In this document: piece by piece, positions 1 through 10,450 of the stretch | Layout of the letters: each line of letters begins with the position of its first letter | Position numbering within the stretch: the stretch's first letter is position 1 | Assembly (NCBI GenBank): GCA_933207985.1 | Contig: OW240915.1 | Coordinates: forward strand, 265,875,360 to 265,939,359 | DNA from: Pelobates cultripes | Lineage: Eukaryota > Chordata > Amphibia > Anura > Pelobatidae | Direction of reading: 5' to 3' | DNA: 64,000 bases | Translations under genes and position numbers: made by a program | Notes under the pieces: model-generated | Database searches by the model: none | What the model was told of the DNA's origin: nothing | Seen by the model: the letters and a program-made list of their open reading frames with translations, nothing else

Positions 1-14
1 CCAGACGAACAGCC
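1..14 (+). repeat. Tail of left split repeat (A1)
   Basis: The first 14 bases of the window are identical to 5365-5378, inside the right-hand repeat block of the same element. Identity stops right after, as expected for the inner end of A1. Confidence 0.65.
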
Positions 15-1376
15 TTGTCTCGCAGGCCTCCGTCGCTCCCGACTTCCGGGTCGAAATCGTCATTTCCGGTGAGACGCGGCGCCCTCTTCTGACGTCACGC
101 GCCAACTTCCGGCGGCTCCACCGGCTCCCGAACGGAGGTCTCGGCTACCCTCCTCGCCTACCAACTGGTCCGGGCGGTAAGAGGAGCTCCCACACACAGA
201 ACAGAGACTCCATTACTACCTAGGAGTCTCTGTTTTCGGCCACCAGGGAGGAATCTTTTCGCAGGGAAGGGGAGGGGAGGGGGGTGGAAGGGGGATGTGG
301 TAGGGCACTCACAAGCCACAACCAGACCCCTATAACGTTAGGGGACTCTGTTTCCCACCAACTACACACTTGGGAAGGGGGTGGGGGGGGGGGGTGTACC
401 TTGCTTAAAGGGGGTCATTCTTTGCTGCTGGTTGACCCTTAGTTCAGCCAGCCTCCACCATTCATTATGCATATACCTTTGGTCATTTTGGTTACAATGG
501 TTATCTATGTCTAATTAACAGCAATTATTTTTTTTTTTAAGTACTGTTATACATATACAGCTGTGTTTTACACTTATACTGCTAAATAAGATGCTGGTTT
601 GTATTAACCTCACACAATTTATTTTTTCTTTGTTATTATATATATATAAGGTATGACTTGCTGGTTAAAATGTGATACATGCATACATGTTTACTTATTG
701 CTGGTTAATATATGGTAAGAATGTTCTGCAAGTATTGGTAACGTTAAATCTTAACTAACATCATATACATTGGGGGGGGTGGGGATGGTAATACGCGGCA
801 ACCCCCCCCCCCAGGACTCTTACTATGCCATATTTATATATGTTCCACTTAAGGGTTCATTATCTTAATTCTCATACCCCCAGGAATCCGCATACCTCGG
901 ACGGGTCACCTAAACTAACCACCCCCCTACTCAAGAGACACCTGAATTCTCTTACAGAACCAGTGCTCAATTTTCTGCAGGTATGTCGGTTACACGCCTC
1001 TTTTTCTACAACGCCACGTTAGTTAATTCCCTGCCCCTTAATCATAGAGGTCCGCGAGGCCAACTCCCATCCTCCACTTCGAGGTACTTTACGCCCCTCG
1101 GGCCAAATCATAGTTAGCCGCCTCGCAGTTGTACAGAGAGGGCGACACCTGTCACTACCAAACCCCCCCCCCCTTTTTTCTTCCTCCTTACTTACCCTTG
1201 GAGAGGCAAACATCCCGGTTCACTGGGCAGGCTACCATACCCCTCGCGCCAACTCATAGATAGAGCCTCTCTAGCCACTTGGCACTAGTAGGGCCTCACC
1301 TGCCACAAAACCTAGAGTTAAGTTTTTCGCCATCTGGCACTAACTAGCTACCGGCTATTCCAACGAGCCTCCAACT
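15..1376 (+). other. Leader of the Ngaro-type element
   Basis: Non-coding leader between A1 and the first ORF. It has GC-rich starts (15-180), a small inverted repeat around 204-236, several long G or C runs (about 379-396, 772-784, 804-813, 1165-1173) and an AT-rich stretch (530-660). It probably holds the element's promoter, but no specific motif can be assigned. The short open frames here are not convincing genes. Confidence 0.5.
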
Positions 1377-4148
1377 ATGCCTGTTATTACTTTCAGTATG
1401 TCCCTGCTCCCAGACGATGGCGACGACATGTCAGTCCCTAGCACCCCGGCTAGGTCACTTACCCCGACACGTAAGGACGACATAGGAAGTCCCTCGTCCA
1501 TCAGATCGTGGACTATCCCTCGCATCACGGCGGAATTGCGCAAACGCAGTATCCCTTTCCCGGCCACGGCCAGGAAAGCAGAACTGTTTAAACTGCTTAA
1601 AACAAACACCCTTATGACAGACGCCGGGGAAGGCACTAGTAACTCCCAAGACCCGACTCTCCATGCTATGGTTGCCTCCCTAATCTCTTCTATGGGGAAG
1701 GTCAACGACAGACTGGAAAGGCTGGAGGCACGCAGCTCCGCCATAGAGCCACCTGTGCCTCTCGCTGGTACAGCCCCGGTCATATCCACAGCAACAGCGG
1801 GTAATCCTATACCTAACAAGACAGCGGCACACGTTATTAACCCTGCCCACATGGTTCCGGTCAATCTTAAAAAAGACATCCTGGAGGGCAAGGACGTAAA
1901 CTTGGTCTCCTTGCTCATTGCCTCCCAGGATGTAGTGGAAAACCGCTCTTACGACTACGGGGATATCTCTGTTGTTTTAAAAGCCAGAGACCCCAGACTC
2001 AGTAAGAAATTGACCATTCCCGATTTTGTCCTGTCTTTTGGTATCTATAGGGACATCCTGTGCTCAGTTCATCCACACAGGAGAGAGGAACTGGACTTAT
2101 ATATGCATAAACTGGTGGACCTGGGTAACAAATATGGTGGTTACACTTTTTATGACTATCACAAGTCTTTTTCATCTAAAGTGTCAGCCACATTGTCCCA
2201 GTATGGCATCCAGATGGATTGGAGCCAACTGGACAATGAATTGTTCCTCAGACACTTTGCGGGGCTCAGGACACCAGCTTGTGCCATATGTACGTCACCC
2301 GCTCACACAGCTTATTTGTGCCCCCTCTGCCCGGACCACGCTCCCAGCACGTCCCTACAGCACCCCCTTAAAACTGAGAAACAGACCAGAGACAAATTGG
2401 GTCGTCCGGTTGTGTACCTAGGCAAATCACAAATTTGCAATAACTTCAATGAAGGCTCCTGTGGTTACAGCGCTTGCCGCTTATTACATGTATGCTCACA
2501 CTGTTTTCGGGCACATGCGAGATCCATGTGCACAAATAAAATGTTCCAGAAACCTTATTTGTCTCCAGTGAACGTTCCTGTACTTGAACACATGCTGTCC
2601 ACTCACCCCTCTAAACACCTGGTGGAATTTTTATGCACTGGTCTCACCCACGGATTTCACACGGGGCTCATTTACATGCCAACAGGAGTGTTAGAATGTC
2701 ACAATTTGCAGTCAGCCTCTAATAACCCTACCGCAGTTACTAACTTGCTACAGCTGGAAGTGGACCAGGGATTTGTCATCGGTCCTTTTGGTAATCCCCC
2801 CTTTTCCAGCTGGAGAACTAACCCTATCGGACTGGTCGCAAGTAAAAATTCAGACAAACAAAGGCTCATCATTGACCTATCCGCTCCCCACTCTTCAGCC
2901 ATCCCCAGCCTAAACTCATTGATTCCTTCAGAAGAATTTTCCTTACAGTACTCCACTATTGACCACGCTATTGCAGCTATCAGGTCAGCGGGGGTGGGGG
3001 CCTGGCTCAGCAAGACGGATATAGTCAATGCTTTTAAACTGTTACCTATACACCCCTCGTTATGGCACCTACACGGAGTTAAGTGGCAAGAAGCCTACTA
3101 CTTTTTTACAAAACTCACTTTTGGAGCCAAGAGTAGTCCAAGGATCTTTGACACATTCGCTGAGGCTTTGTGTTGGCTCCTCCTTAATACCAGTAGGTGC
3201 CAAAATGTGATACACTATCTGGACGATTTTCTGTTCATCGAAGCCAACACCAACCCCCCGTGTAGCCTACACAAAGCTGTCGAACTATTCACCGCACTCG
3301 GCGTCCCCGTATCACCCACCAAGACAGAAGGTCCAGACACAGTCATCAACTTTCTAGGTATTTTGCTCGATTCAGCAGCTATGATGGCCAGCCTCCCTAG
3401 AACTAAGATTGATAACATCCTACACGACATTAACCACTACATGCACAGGGGCTCATGCAACCGTAAAGAACTACAATCTCTGTTGGGTTCACTAAATTTC
3501 GCCATGCGCATAATCCCCCAGGGCAGGGCTTTCATTTCCAGGCTCCTCGCCCTGTTCCCCACCTTCACCAACGACTATGCCCGCATATCTTTGAACGGCC
3601 CTGCGACTGCCGACCTTCAGATGTGGTACAGATTCCTCTCTGACTGGAATGGTAGAAGCATGTTCCTTCCACAGCTGGATTCTCAGTCACCTGTCATTTG
3701 GACAGATGCAGCATCATCCGCGGGATATGCGGCCATTTTTGGCACAAATTGGCTCTGGGGGACGTGGCCAACAGAAACACAGGGCATCGAGGGGTTTCAC
3801 ACTAACTCTGCCCTTTTTGAGGTATACCCAATAGTTGCCGCAGCTGTCACTTGGTGTAGGTTGTGGGAAGGTCAGTCAGTACGCTGTTTCTCTGACAACA
3901 TGGCAATATGCCACATTATCAACAAAGGCCGCTCTTCCTCCTTGATAATTATGAATTTCATTAGGAAACTGACTTGGCTGGCAGCCACCCATCACTTCCA
4001 CATTGTATGCTCCCATGTTCCCGGCATATACAATACGGCAGCTGACCAGCTATCTCGCTTTCAATTTCAGGCTTTCAGACGGTCCCTACCCTCGGCAGCT
4101 CGTATGGCAACCCCAGCGCCAACCTTCCAAGACCTTGTCATGGAATAG
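1377..4148 (+). CDS. Gag-like / reverse transcriptase / RNase H polyprotein of Ngaro-type element
   Basis: 923 codons, uninterrupted. The N-terminal third looks gag-like: a short SAP-like helix-turn-helix stretch at about residues 41-76 and two Cys/His clusters (about 301-320 and 353-384) that could bind nucleic acid. The reverse transcriptase spans about 455-640, with the first catalytic Asp in LSKTDIVNAF (about 548) and the YLDDF box at 614-618. RNase H follows: WTDAASS near 776 and a FSDNMAICHIINKG block near 838. The ATG at 1377 is the first in frame. The 3' end overlaps an open stretch of the recombinase frame (from about 4050), so the two may be linked by frameshifting or reinitiation. 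No inactivating mutation is visible. Confidence 0.9.
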   Translation: MPVITFSMSLLPDDGDDMSVPSTPARSLTPTRKDDIGSPSSIRSWTIPRITAELRKRSIPFPATARKAELFKLLKTNTLMTDAGEGTSNSQDPTLHAMVASLISSMGKVNDRLERLEARSSAIEPPVPLAGTAPVISTATAGNPIPNKTAAHVINPAHMVPVNLKKDILEGKDVNLVSLLIASQDVVENRSYDYGDISVVLKARDPRLSKKLTIPDFVLSFGIYRDILCSVHPHRREELDLYMHKLVDLGNKYGGYTFYDYHKSFSSKVSATLSQYGIQMDWSQLDNELFLRHFAGLRTPACAICTSPAHTAYLCPLCPDHAPSTSLQHPLKTEKQTRDKLGRPVVYLGKSQICNNFNEGSCGYSACRLLHVCSHCFRAHARSMCTNKMFQKPYLSPVNVPVLEHMLSTHPSKHLVEFLCTGLTHGFHTGLIYMPTGVLECHNLQSASNNPTAVTNLLQLEVDQGFVIGPFGNPPFSSWRTNPIGLVASKNSDKQRLIIDLSAPHSSAIPSLNSLIPSEEFSLQYSTIDHAIAAIRSAGVGAWLSKTDIVNAFKLLPIHPSLWHLHGVKWQEAYYFFTKLTFGAKSSPRIFDTFAEALCWLLLNTSRCQNVIHYLDDFLFIEANTNPPCSLHKAVELFTALGVPVSPTKTEGPDTVINFLGILLDSAAMMASLPRTKIDNILHDINHYMHRGSCNRKELQSLLGSLNFAMRIIPQGRAFISRLLALFPTFTNDYARISLNGPATADLQMWYRFLSDWNGRSMFLPQLDSQSPVIWTDAASSAGYAAIFGTNWLWGTWPTETQGIEGFHTNSALFEVYPIVAAAVTWCRLWEGQSVRCFSDNMAICHIINKGRSSSLIIMNFIRKLTWLAATHHFHIVCSHVPGIYNTAADQLSRFQFQAFRRSLPSAARMATPAPTFQDLVME

Positions 4149-4189
4149 ATGAACTACTTCATCACAGCCTCACTCTCACAAAATTAGCT

Positions 4190-5089
4190 TTGTCCACTAG
4201 CACTCAACACTCATATAACAGAGCATTTCACCTATATAAACGATTCATGACTGACCATCACCTAACCAACTGGTTCGAAGTATCATCACTAATGGCTTTT
4301 GCATCCTTTTGCCACCTTAAGTTAAAATTCACACATAACACCATTAAGCTTTACCTCACGGGGATACAACACCACATGTACTACTCACTCCCTAACCACA
4401 AAGGGTTCTTAACCTCATACCCCATCCGCACGCTACTGAAGGGTATAGCAAAGGCAGACGGTCCAGCTACGCCCAAAAGATTGGCTATTGACATAGGAAT
4501 GTTCAAATCCCTGTCCAATCTACTCGACCAAGCACCTTTTGAACCCAATACAAACACGGTTATTAAAGCCGCCATGTATCTGGCCTTTTACGGATTTCTT
4601 AGACCACGAGAATTCACCATTAGTGGCCAACTGCACAACCAAGGGTGCCTCCTCACGTCACATCTCACAAAACACACAGACTACTACGTCCTGTCTCTAC
4701 CTAAGACTAAGACAAGTCAGAGGGGGGAACCAGTTCACATTAACTACTACCCCACGGGTAACAATTGGTGCCCAGTAAAAGCACTAGACGTTTTTTTAAC
4801 CACGAAACAAACACAGCCCACAAGGCCTCTACTAATGCTGCACGATACCATTCTCACCACGTCAAAATTCATGCTTTACGTTCGAATGCTTATCACCAGG
4901 CTTGGTCTGAACCCTAGTAGCTACTCGGGGCACTCCTTCAGAATTGGTGCGGCCTCCACAGCCTCTAGCCAAAATGTTCCCGTGCATGTCATTAAGACAT
5001 TGGGTCGATGGAAGTCCTCAGCTTACGCTACCTACATCCCGCACCCAGTCCAAGAGCTTAGGAGGGCTTTCATTAATATGTCTACTTAA
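4190..5089 (+). CDS. Tyrosine recombinase of Ngaro-type element
   Basis: At least 299 residues, catalysing integration of the circular cDNA. The family tetrad is visible: Arg in GFLRPREF (about residues 136-142), the H-x-x-R box in GHSFRIGAAS (about 247-256), GRW near 273 (His/Trp position) and the nucleophile region YATYI near 280. There is no ATG near the start; the first likely codon in this window's reading is TTG at 4190. The frame is also open upstream through the end of the RT frame (about 4050-4189), so true translation probably begins by frameshift or reinitiation in the overlap. It ends just before a T-rich 3' region and the B1 repeat. Confidence 0.87.
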   Translation: MSTSTQHSYNRAFHLYKRFMTDHHLTNWFEVSSLMAFASFCHLKLKFTHNTIKLYLTGIQHHMYYSLPNHKGFLTSYPIRTLLKGIAKADGPATPKRLAIDIGMFKSLSNLLDQAPFEPNTNTVIKAAMYLAFYGFLRPREFTISGQLHNQGCLLTSHLTKHTDYYVLSLPKTKTSQRGEPVHINYYPTGNNWCPVKALDVFLTTKQTQPTRPLLMLHDTILTTSKFMLYVRMLITRLGLNPSSYSGHSFRIGAASTASSQNVPVHVIKTLGRWKSSAYATYIPHPVQELRRAFINMST

Positions 5090-5153
5090 TAATGTATTTG
5101 TATTTTCTTTGTATTTATGTTACCGAATAAATGTTTATCTTGCTTTATCTTTT

Positions 5154-5277
5154 GCCCACTTTATTTACCGGCCTACAGCATACGTCGGTTTTCGGCACAC
5201 CTCAACCGACTTTATCCTTTTATTGTATTACTCTCCACCAGAGTATTCCATATCATATGAGAATGCCCCGAACACAA
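5154..5277 (+). repeat. Split direct repeat copy B1
   Basis: 124 bp, repeated essentially base for base at 5419-5542. With A2 between the two copies this is the internal half of the Ngaro split-repeat structure, needed to rebuild full ends from a circular intermediate. Confidence 0.88.
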
Positions 5278-5418
5278 GTTTGAAGGCAGGGCCTGAATTT
5301 GTGGGAGGGGCAATAGATCTACTTAAAAGGGGACTCCCCCCTTCCCTCACTTACCTACGTTGGTCCAGACGAACAGCCCCACCCTCCACTCCCATTAGCT
5401 ATACTTTCCTCCATGTGG
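5278..5418 (+). repeat. Repeat A2 and spacer of Ngaro-type element
   Basis: The part up to 5378 should correspond to A1; its last 14 bases match window bases 1-14. The remaining 40 bp (5379-5418) separate it from B2 and have no visible copy in the window. Confidence 0.6.
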
Positions 5419-5538
5419 GCCCACTTTATTTACCGGCCTACAGCATACGTCGGTTTTCGGCACACCTCAACCGACTTTATCCTTTTATTGTATTACTCTC
5501 CACCAGAGTATTCCATATCATATGAGAATGCCCCGAAC

Positions 5539-5542
<4 letters not shown>
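5419..5542 (+). repeat. Split direct repeat copy B2, right end of the element
   Basis: Second copy of the 124-bp repeat. It marks the right end of the retrotransposon. It abuts an AT dinucleotide run directly, with no target duplication, as expected for recombinase-mediated insertion. Confidence 0.85.
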
Positions 5543-5583
<41 letters not shown>

Positions 5584-5600
5584 TATATATATACATATAC
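5543..5600. repeat. AT microsatellite
   Basis: About 58 bp of nearly pure AT dinucleotides with short CA interruptions, between the Ngaro end and the MITE at 5602. A second short TA run follows the MITE, suggesting the MITE inserted into a TA array. Confidence 0.9.
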
Positions 5601-5601
5601 A

Positions 5602-5826
5602 CAGTGGGACCTCGGTTTACGAATTTAATGTGTTCTGAATGCAAAAGCCGCTCCAACACCTCCACACTCGACGCCAACATGCAGGGGGCGGTGCTATAAA
5701 CCTCCCACTTGCAATGCATCCTGGGGAAACTTGCTTTGTATTGCAAATTTTTTTTGTAAACCAAGGCATTATTTTCAATGGATTTTCATTTGTAATCCAA
5801 AAATTATGTTAACCGAGGTCCCACTG
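5602..5826. mobile_element. Mariner/Tigger-like MITE
   Basis: 225 bp with terminal inverted repeats: CAGTGGGACCTCGGTT at the left and its complement at the right (AACCGAGGTCCCACTG), inside TA-rich flanks. The terminal motif resembles pogo/Tigger-type elements. It has no coding capacity. Confidence 0.75.
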
Positions 5827-5849
5827 TATATATATATAAAGAAATATTT

Positions 5850-5980
5850 TGCCTCATAATTCCACTTTACACATGGATTCCTTGGAGTGTGTCTGCTGTA
5901 TACAACAGTTTTGAAACACAACTCAGGCAGAGGAGCAAAACCAGTGAACTACTAATGGACAGCTGTTTCGTGGTATGTAT
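5850..5980. repeat. Dispersed repeat shared with 19.88-20.01 kb
   Basis: This stretch (a run reading GCTGTATACAACAG and what surrounds it) matches about 19885-20005 with scattered differences. It is an old dispersed repeat of unknown class. From 5981 to about 6360 the sequence is AT-rich intron without recognisable content. Confidence 0.6.
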
Positions 5981-6379
5981 GTATGTATACAACATTAAAG
6001 TCTTAATTTAATAAGCTTTCAAAATAATTCAATACTGATAGAAAAACACTTTGAATGATTTATACAGAGAAGTCACCGTTAAAGTAGATGGGAATTTTGG
6101 GAAATAAATCAATTTGAAAGTTTTTCTAACAGTAATTAATCATTTGAAAACTTTATTAAATTGAGGTCTAAGTACGAATAAAATAATAAAAATGACAAAC
6201 TAAGGATAAAACAAAAACATTTTTCAAGTTTTTGCTTATTTGTCTTAGATATCAAGTGCAATTATAGAAAAATAAATCAAAATAAAATCACGTATCAGAG
6301 CTGATTGTTTAATGCTTTATATATCTAGGATCTAAAATACTTTATGGTAGTGAACACTAACACCACCCCAGCCCTATAC

Positions 6380-7435
6380 CAATCCTACCACTAACCCTAT
6401 GTTTACACTAATTCTAACCGCACACCTACCCTAATCATACACTATCACTAACCTAAAACAGCATTAAGGATTACCCTAAAATAACCCTAATGCTAACCCA
6501 AGCTCAGCAGAGGGATTTCCAATCTCACACAATAGAGAGCACACTGTGCGCGGCATCTACTGGCTGACACCTGCAGCACGAGAGGTTGAAGTCTCTCTCT
6601 TGCTACAGATCTGGCAATCCTTTAGCTGCCAATCACACTGTGGGCAGCTGCCAAAGTCCAATGCCTATCAAGTTAGATGCAAGGTAGCTCTCTCTGGTGT
6701 GAGCAAAGATTTAACCAAGCTCACATCAAAACATTAGGATGTTCCATGCCATCCTAATGTTGTTAAAGTCCAGTCTGTGGAAGACGGCATGGAACATCCT
6801 AACCTCCTTCAGGGTTAATAACATAGAAACATAGAAACATAGAATGTGACGGCAGATAAGAACCATTCGGCCCATCTAGTCTGCCCAATTTTCTAAATAC
6901 TTTCATTAGTCCCTAGCCTTATCTTATAGTTAGGATAGCCTTATGCCTATCCCACGCATGCTTAAACTCCTTTACTGTGTTAACCTCTACCACTTCAGCT
7001 GGAAGGCTATTCCATGCATCCACTACCCTCTCAGTAAAGTAATACTTCCTGATATTATTTTTAAACCTTTGTCCCTCTAATTTAAGACTATGTCCTCTTG
7101 TTGTGGTAGTTTTTCTTCTAATATAATAATATACTCTGCAAAATATAACCAACCTTATGCTTACACTAACTCTAACCGTAAACCTAATCTAATCTTACAC
7201 TATCACTAACCTTAAAGAGCATTACTATACTATAATTAACCCTAACCTTACCCTAATGCTTACCATAGCGCTACAGAGGAATTTTACATCTTACACAGTA
7301 GAGGTAGGGTGCTGGGTGGATCTCTCTAGTGAGAGCAAAGATTTAACACAGTTCACATCAAAATATTAGGATACCATCCTAATGTTGTTAAAGCCCACTC
7401 AGTCGAGGACGACATGAAACTTCCCAACATCGTTT
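6380..7435. repeat. Duplicated block with CCCTAA-like clusters, split by a LINE
   Basis: Two diverged direct copies, about 6380-6815 and 7150-7435. Each starts with a cluster of degenerate CTAACCCTAA-like words and ends with a matching segment (GTGAGCAAAGATTTAAC, then a hairpin around CATCCTAATGTTGTTAAAG). The LINE end at 6821-7143 lies between them. The telomere-like words are too irregular to be a true interstitial telomere array. Confidence 0.6.
6821..7143 (-). mobile_element. 3' end of a CR1/L2-group LINE
   Basis: On the minus strand a C-terminal RT tail is readable (about 7143-6919): RGHSLKLEGQRFK, FTERVVDAWNSLP and a final AEVV...VKEF motif, typical of the end of CR1/L2/Rex-type non-LTR RTs. 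After the stop comes a short 3'UTR with GGGCAGACTAGATGGGCC and a tail of about three 8-10-bp ATGTTTCT units ending at 6821. The copy is strongly 5' truncated. Confidence 0.8.
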
Positions 7436-7454
7436 CCCTGCAATACATAATAAT

Positions 7455-7998
7455 TTAAGGGGATTCTCCAGTGCCAGGAAAACACATTAGTTTTCCTGGC
7501 AGTGCAGGACCCTGAAGTGCCCCTCTCCGTCCCATCCGAAGTTGCTGAAGGGGTTAAAACCCTTTCAGTGACTTACCGGAGTCCAGCGCCGATGTCCCTA
7601 GGCACTGGCCTAGGCGCCTACTCTCCTCTCCTGCCGACAGCTGGTGGGGGAGACCTAATGCACATGCGTGGCAATGGCCGCGCACGTGCATTAGACCTCC
7701 CAACAGGAAAGCATTATTCCATGCATTCCTATGGGGATTTCAGCGGCGCTGGAGGTCCTCATATAGCGTGAGGACGTCCAGCGTTGCTTAAAACACTTTT
7801 CATGTTCTAAGAACACAGAAGTCCCTCTAGTGGCTGTCTGATAGACAGCCACTAGAGGAGGACTTAACCCTGCAAGGTAAATATTGCAGTTTATGAAAAC
7901 TGCAATAATTACACTTGCAGGGTTAAGGGTAGTGGGAGTTGGCACCCAGACCACTCCAATGGACAGAAGTGGTCTGGGTGCCTGGATTATCCCATTAA
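7455..7998. mobile_element. TTAA-flanked multi-hairpin MITE
   Basis: Starts TTAAGGGGATTCTCCAGTGC and ends near ATTATCCCATTAA. Inside are the family's modular hairpins: one around the GCCAGGAAAACA/TTTTCCTGGC pair, one around TAGTGGCTGTCT/AGACAGCCACTA (7829-7858), one around TTGCAG.../CTGCAATAATT (7870-7920), and one with CACCCAGACCACT/AGTGGTCTGGGTG (7944-7980). TTAA target preference suggests piggyBac or Kolobok (T2-like) mobilisation. Confidence 0.72.
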
Positions 7999-8277
7999 TA
8001 TCCAATTAATCTGCAAACCCAATTAAAGATAAAATAAATCCTTAATTGCATCTGCTGAAAAATACACAGTACAATGTTACACATCACATAAAATGAAATC
8101 TTACAAATGAAAAACACAAAAGAAATGAAAACTATATCAGCAACCTTAGTGAGTTTGGGGGTAATTTATTTATTTATTTTTTTACCAAGTCATGGAAGTT
8201 TCAGGTATTGCTATAATGTCATAATATAATTTGTAAAAATATATTTGTGTTAATGTGTATCATTGTGATATGTATCT

Positions 8278-8554
8278 TTAAAGGACCACTATAGTGCCAG
8301 GAAAACATACTCGTTTTCCTGGCACTATAGTGCCCTGAGGGATTTTCACAGTGAGAATCACGCAAGCGCCTCTAGCGGCTGTCAGTGAGACAGCCACTAG
8401 AGGCTTTAGAGGCTGGATTAACCCATTTATAAACATAGCAGTTTCTCTGAAACTGCTATGTTTGTAAAAAAAAATGGGTTAACCCTAGCTGGACCAGGCA
8501 CCCAGATCACTTCATTAAGCTGAAGTGGTCTGGGTGCCTAGAGTGGTCCTTTAA
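8278..8554. mobile_element. TTAA multi-hairpin MITE, best-preserved copy
   Basis: 277 bp bounded by TTAA on both sides, with ends TTAAAGGACCACT and AGTGGTCCTTTAA. Four consecutive hairpins can be seen: 8283-8331, 8367-8404 (GACAGCCACTAGAGGC arm), 8431-8466 (AACATAGCAGTTTC arm) and 8498-8540 (CACCCAGATCACTTC arm). No coding capacity. The same modules recur at 7.5, 34.8, 37.1, 49.0 and 63.2 kb. Confidence 0.85.
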
Positions 8555-10088
8555 GTTGATGAAACAAAGGATTTATTCTATCTGATATTCTATGTGCAGC
8601 TATATACATATATACAGTGGGAACCCATGCAATGTGCATAACAGACTAATCCTCCCAAAATGGCAGTCTAGATATGACAAGACATCCAATGTTTCAGAAA
8701 AAAAACTGTAACAGGATCATGGTTATCAAATAAAATACAGGCACTATATATGCAGGAAGCATCAAAATGCTTACAAAGGTCACAGTCTGTGGAATAAAGA
8801 AAACGTTTGGTTTATATGTTCCAATGGGATTTTCTTTTCTAGGAATTAAATGTGTGGCAGTGGAAATCCATAATTTCCTTAATATTGTTTTATCCTTACA
8901 TATATCAGGAAGGAAAATGATACTGTAGGCACTGGAACCGCTTCCTATGATTGGACCTGGTGAAGTCCTTCCATTTAGTGTTAAACAGTTTTCAGTGATT
9001 TAATGCTAAGCAAGAGTCCCCAGCAGCTAACCCCGGCTGTGCTGCTTGGACTAATGAGGAACCATTTGCTTGAGCAGCAATATCGGGCTGTGATTGGCTG
9101 ACTGCTTTCAGCCTATCACAGTGCAAGCTGCTGGGATAAATAAAAGGAAGATTCTAATCCCTGCCTTAGTCATGCCTCCTGTTGGGAATGGATTGTGAGA
9201 GGCTCGAGACCCTTACTTTGTTTTACTGTTCTGTAATGCTTTAACACTAAATGGAGTGACAGTCAGAAGACTCCGGGCTCTATAAACAATTCAGTGCTAT
9301 GACATGTTTATAGTACTGATAGTGTTCCTTTCAAGCTAAGCCAATCTAACAAGCTATTTGTGGTGACCAAATGTCTTGTTGAAAGACTTAATCACTTGTT
9401 CTAGTGAAGAAAATAATTTGTTAACTGGCGCCATCTACTGTCTTTCATGGGTGTTTCTGTTTTGCTTGCTCATGGAATTTCAAGTATTTAGCTGTAACAA
9501 ATGTATTTAAACATATTACAGGTTAGCAGCAGGATAGGTAGCATTTGAACACAGACTACAACTCATACAATGGGTACATTTAGAATTGAATATCCAGTCA
9601 GCAGTAGCTCAGGGAGTCAGGGGCTAAATAACTATTGTGAAAAACACAAGGATCCAGAGATGTAGAACTAGTAACCTCCTGATTTAACTAGGCTATCCAT
9701 TATGAATTTATGTTATCATAATTTATTCAGCCACTTTAATTGGAGATGACATATTCTCTGAATGTTAGAATGGATAAGTGAATTCTAAAATATAAGGATA
9801 AATGGTCAATTTTGTTGTTCATTTTGATTATTTAGGCATTTCATCTGAAATTCACTGTGAATTTCTGGAAAAGTTTACTTTAACGAAAACCCCGTGTGTC
9901 TGAGTATTAAAAATCAACGCAAATACACACACTTTTTTGCATATAGTTGCAGTATGAATGCTTATGTTTAGCGTTTTAGTGTGTCTGTTAGTATGCATTT
10001 GAGCGCTTATTTAAAGAGATGTATGCTAAGGCAATGCTATATTTTTATGTAATATTATATTATCATTCTATGCGTCTAAACAGCATTT
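8555..10088. other. Intron without recognised content
   Basis: About 1.5 kb of asph intron. A diverged MITE may occupy about 8925-9335: paired CATTTAGTGTTAAA and TTTAACACTAAATG arms lie about 260 bp apart, and it ends in TAGTGTTCCTTT. Nothing else is recognisable. Confidence 0.5.
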
Positions 10089-10450
10089 GTATGTAATGTT
10101 GGTGTTGGTGTGTGTGTGTGTGTGTACACACAGGGCAGTATTGGTGTATGAATGCCAGTGTGTATTGGTGTGGAAATCATGTATATGAATTCAGGGATAG
10201 ATTTGTATAGATTGTCTCTATGGAAATGTAGTATGTTTGAGCAGTGTATATGTAAATGTAGGAGTGCATTTGTTTAGAGTCTAAGCGTGTGTGAATGAGA
10301 GGTGTATCAGACATCTGTGGGTGTTTGTATGTGTGAATGAGGGGTGTATTCAAAATCTGTGTCACTCTGTGTGTGATGCATTTAAAATCAGTGTAAGCAT
10401 GTTTGTACTGAGGTATATAAATATTATATATATATATATATATATAAATA
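10089..10450. repeat. GT-rich microsatellite tract
   Basis: A pure GT run (about 10108-10126), then imperfect GT-rich repeats (GTGTGAATGAGAGGTGTAT-like units at about 10287-10400), then a TA run (10424-10448). The short reading frames here are by-products of the repeats. Confidence 0.75.

Larger units (their letters stand above)
1..5542 (+). mobile_element. Ngaro-type (DIRS order) tyrosine-recombinase retrotransposon, 5' end cut by window
   Basis: A retrotransposon that would integrate with a tyrosine recombinase instead of a DDE integrase. What is seen: a gag-like/RT/RNase H frame (1377-4148), a tyrosine recombinase frame (4190-5089), and split direct repeats instead of LTRs. A 124-bp repeat occurs at 5154-5277 and again at 5419-5542. 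Between them, 5365-5378 repeats the first 14 bases of the window. This A1...B1-A2-B2 layout is the one known for Ngaro elements; DIRS1 proper has inverted ends. By comparison with A2 (5278-5378), the true left end lies roughly 90 bp outside the window. Both frames are open, so the copy looks young. It sits in an asph intron in the opposite orientation to the gene. Confidence 0.88.

Noticed and set aside
1355..1918. 187-codon minus-strand frame
   Set aside because: Antisense shadow of the gag-like part of the retrotransposon ORF.
6361..6530. Interstitial telomere array
   Set aside because: CCCTAA-like words are irregular and mixed with other words; not a tandem array.
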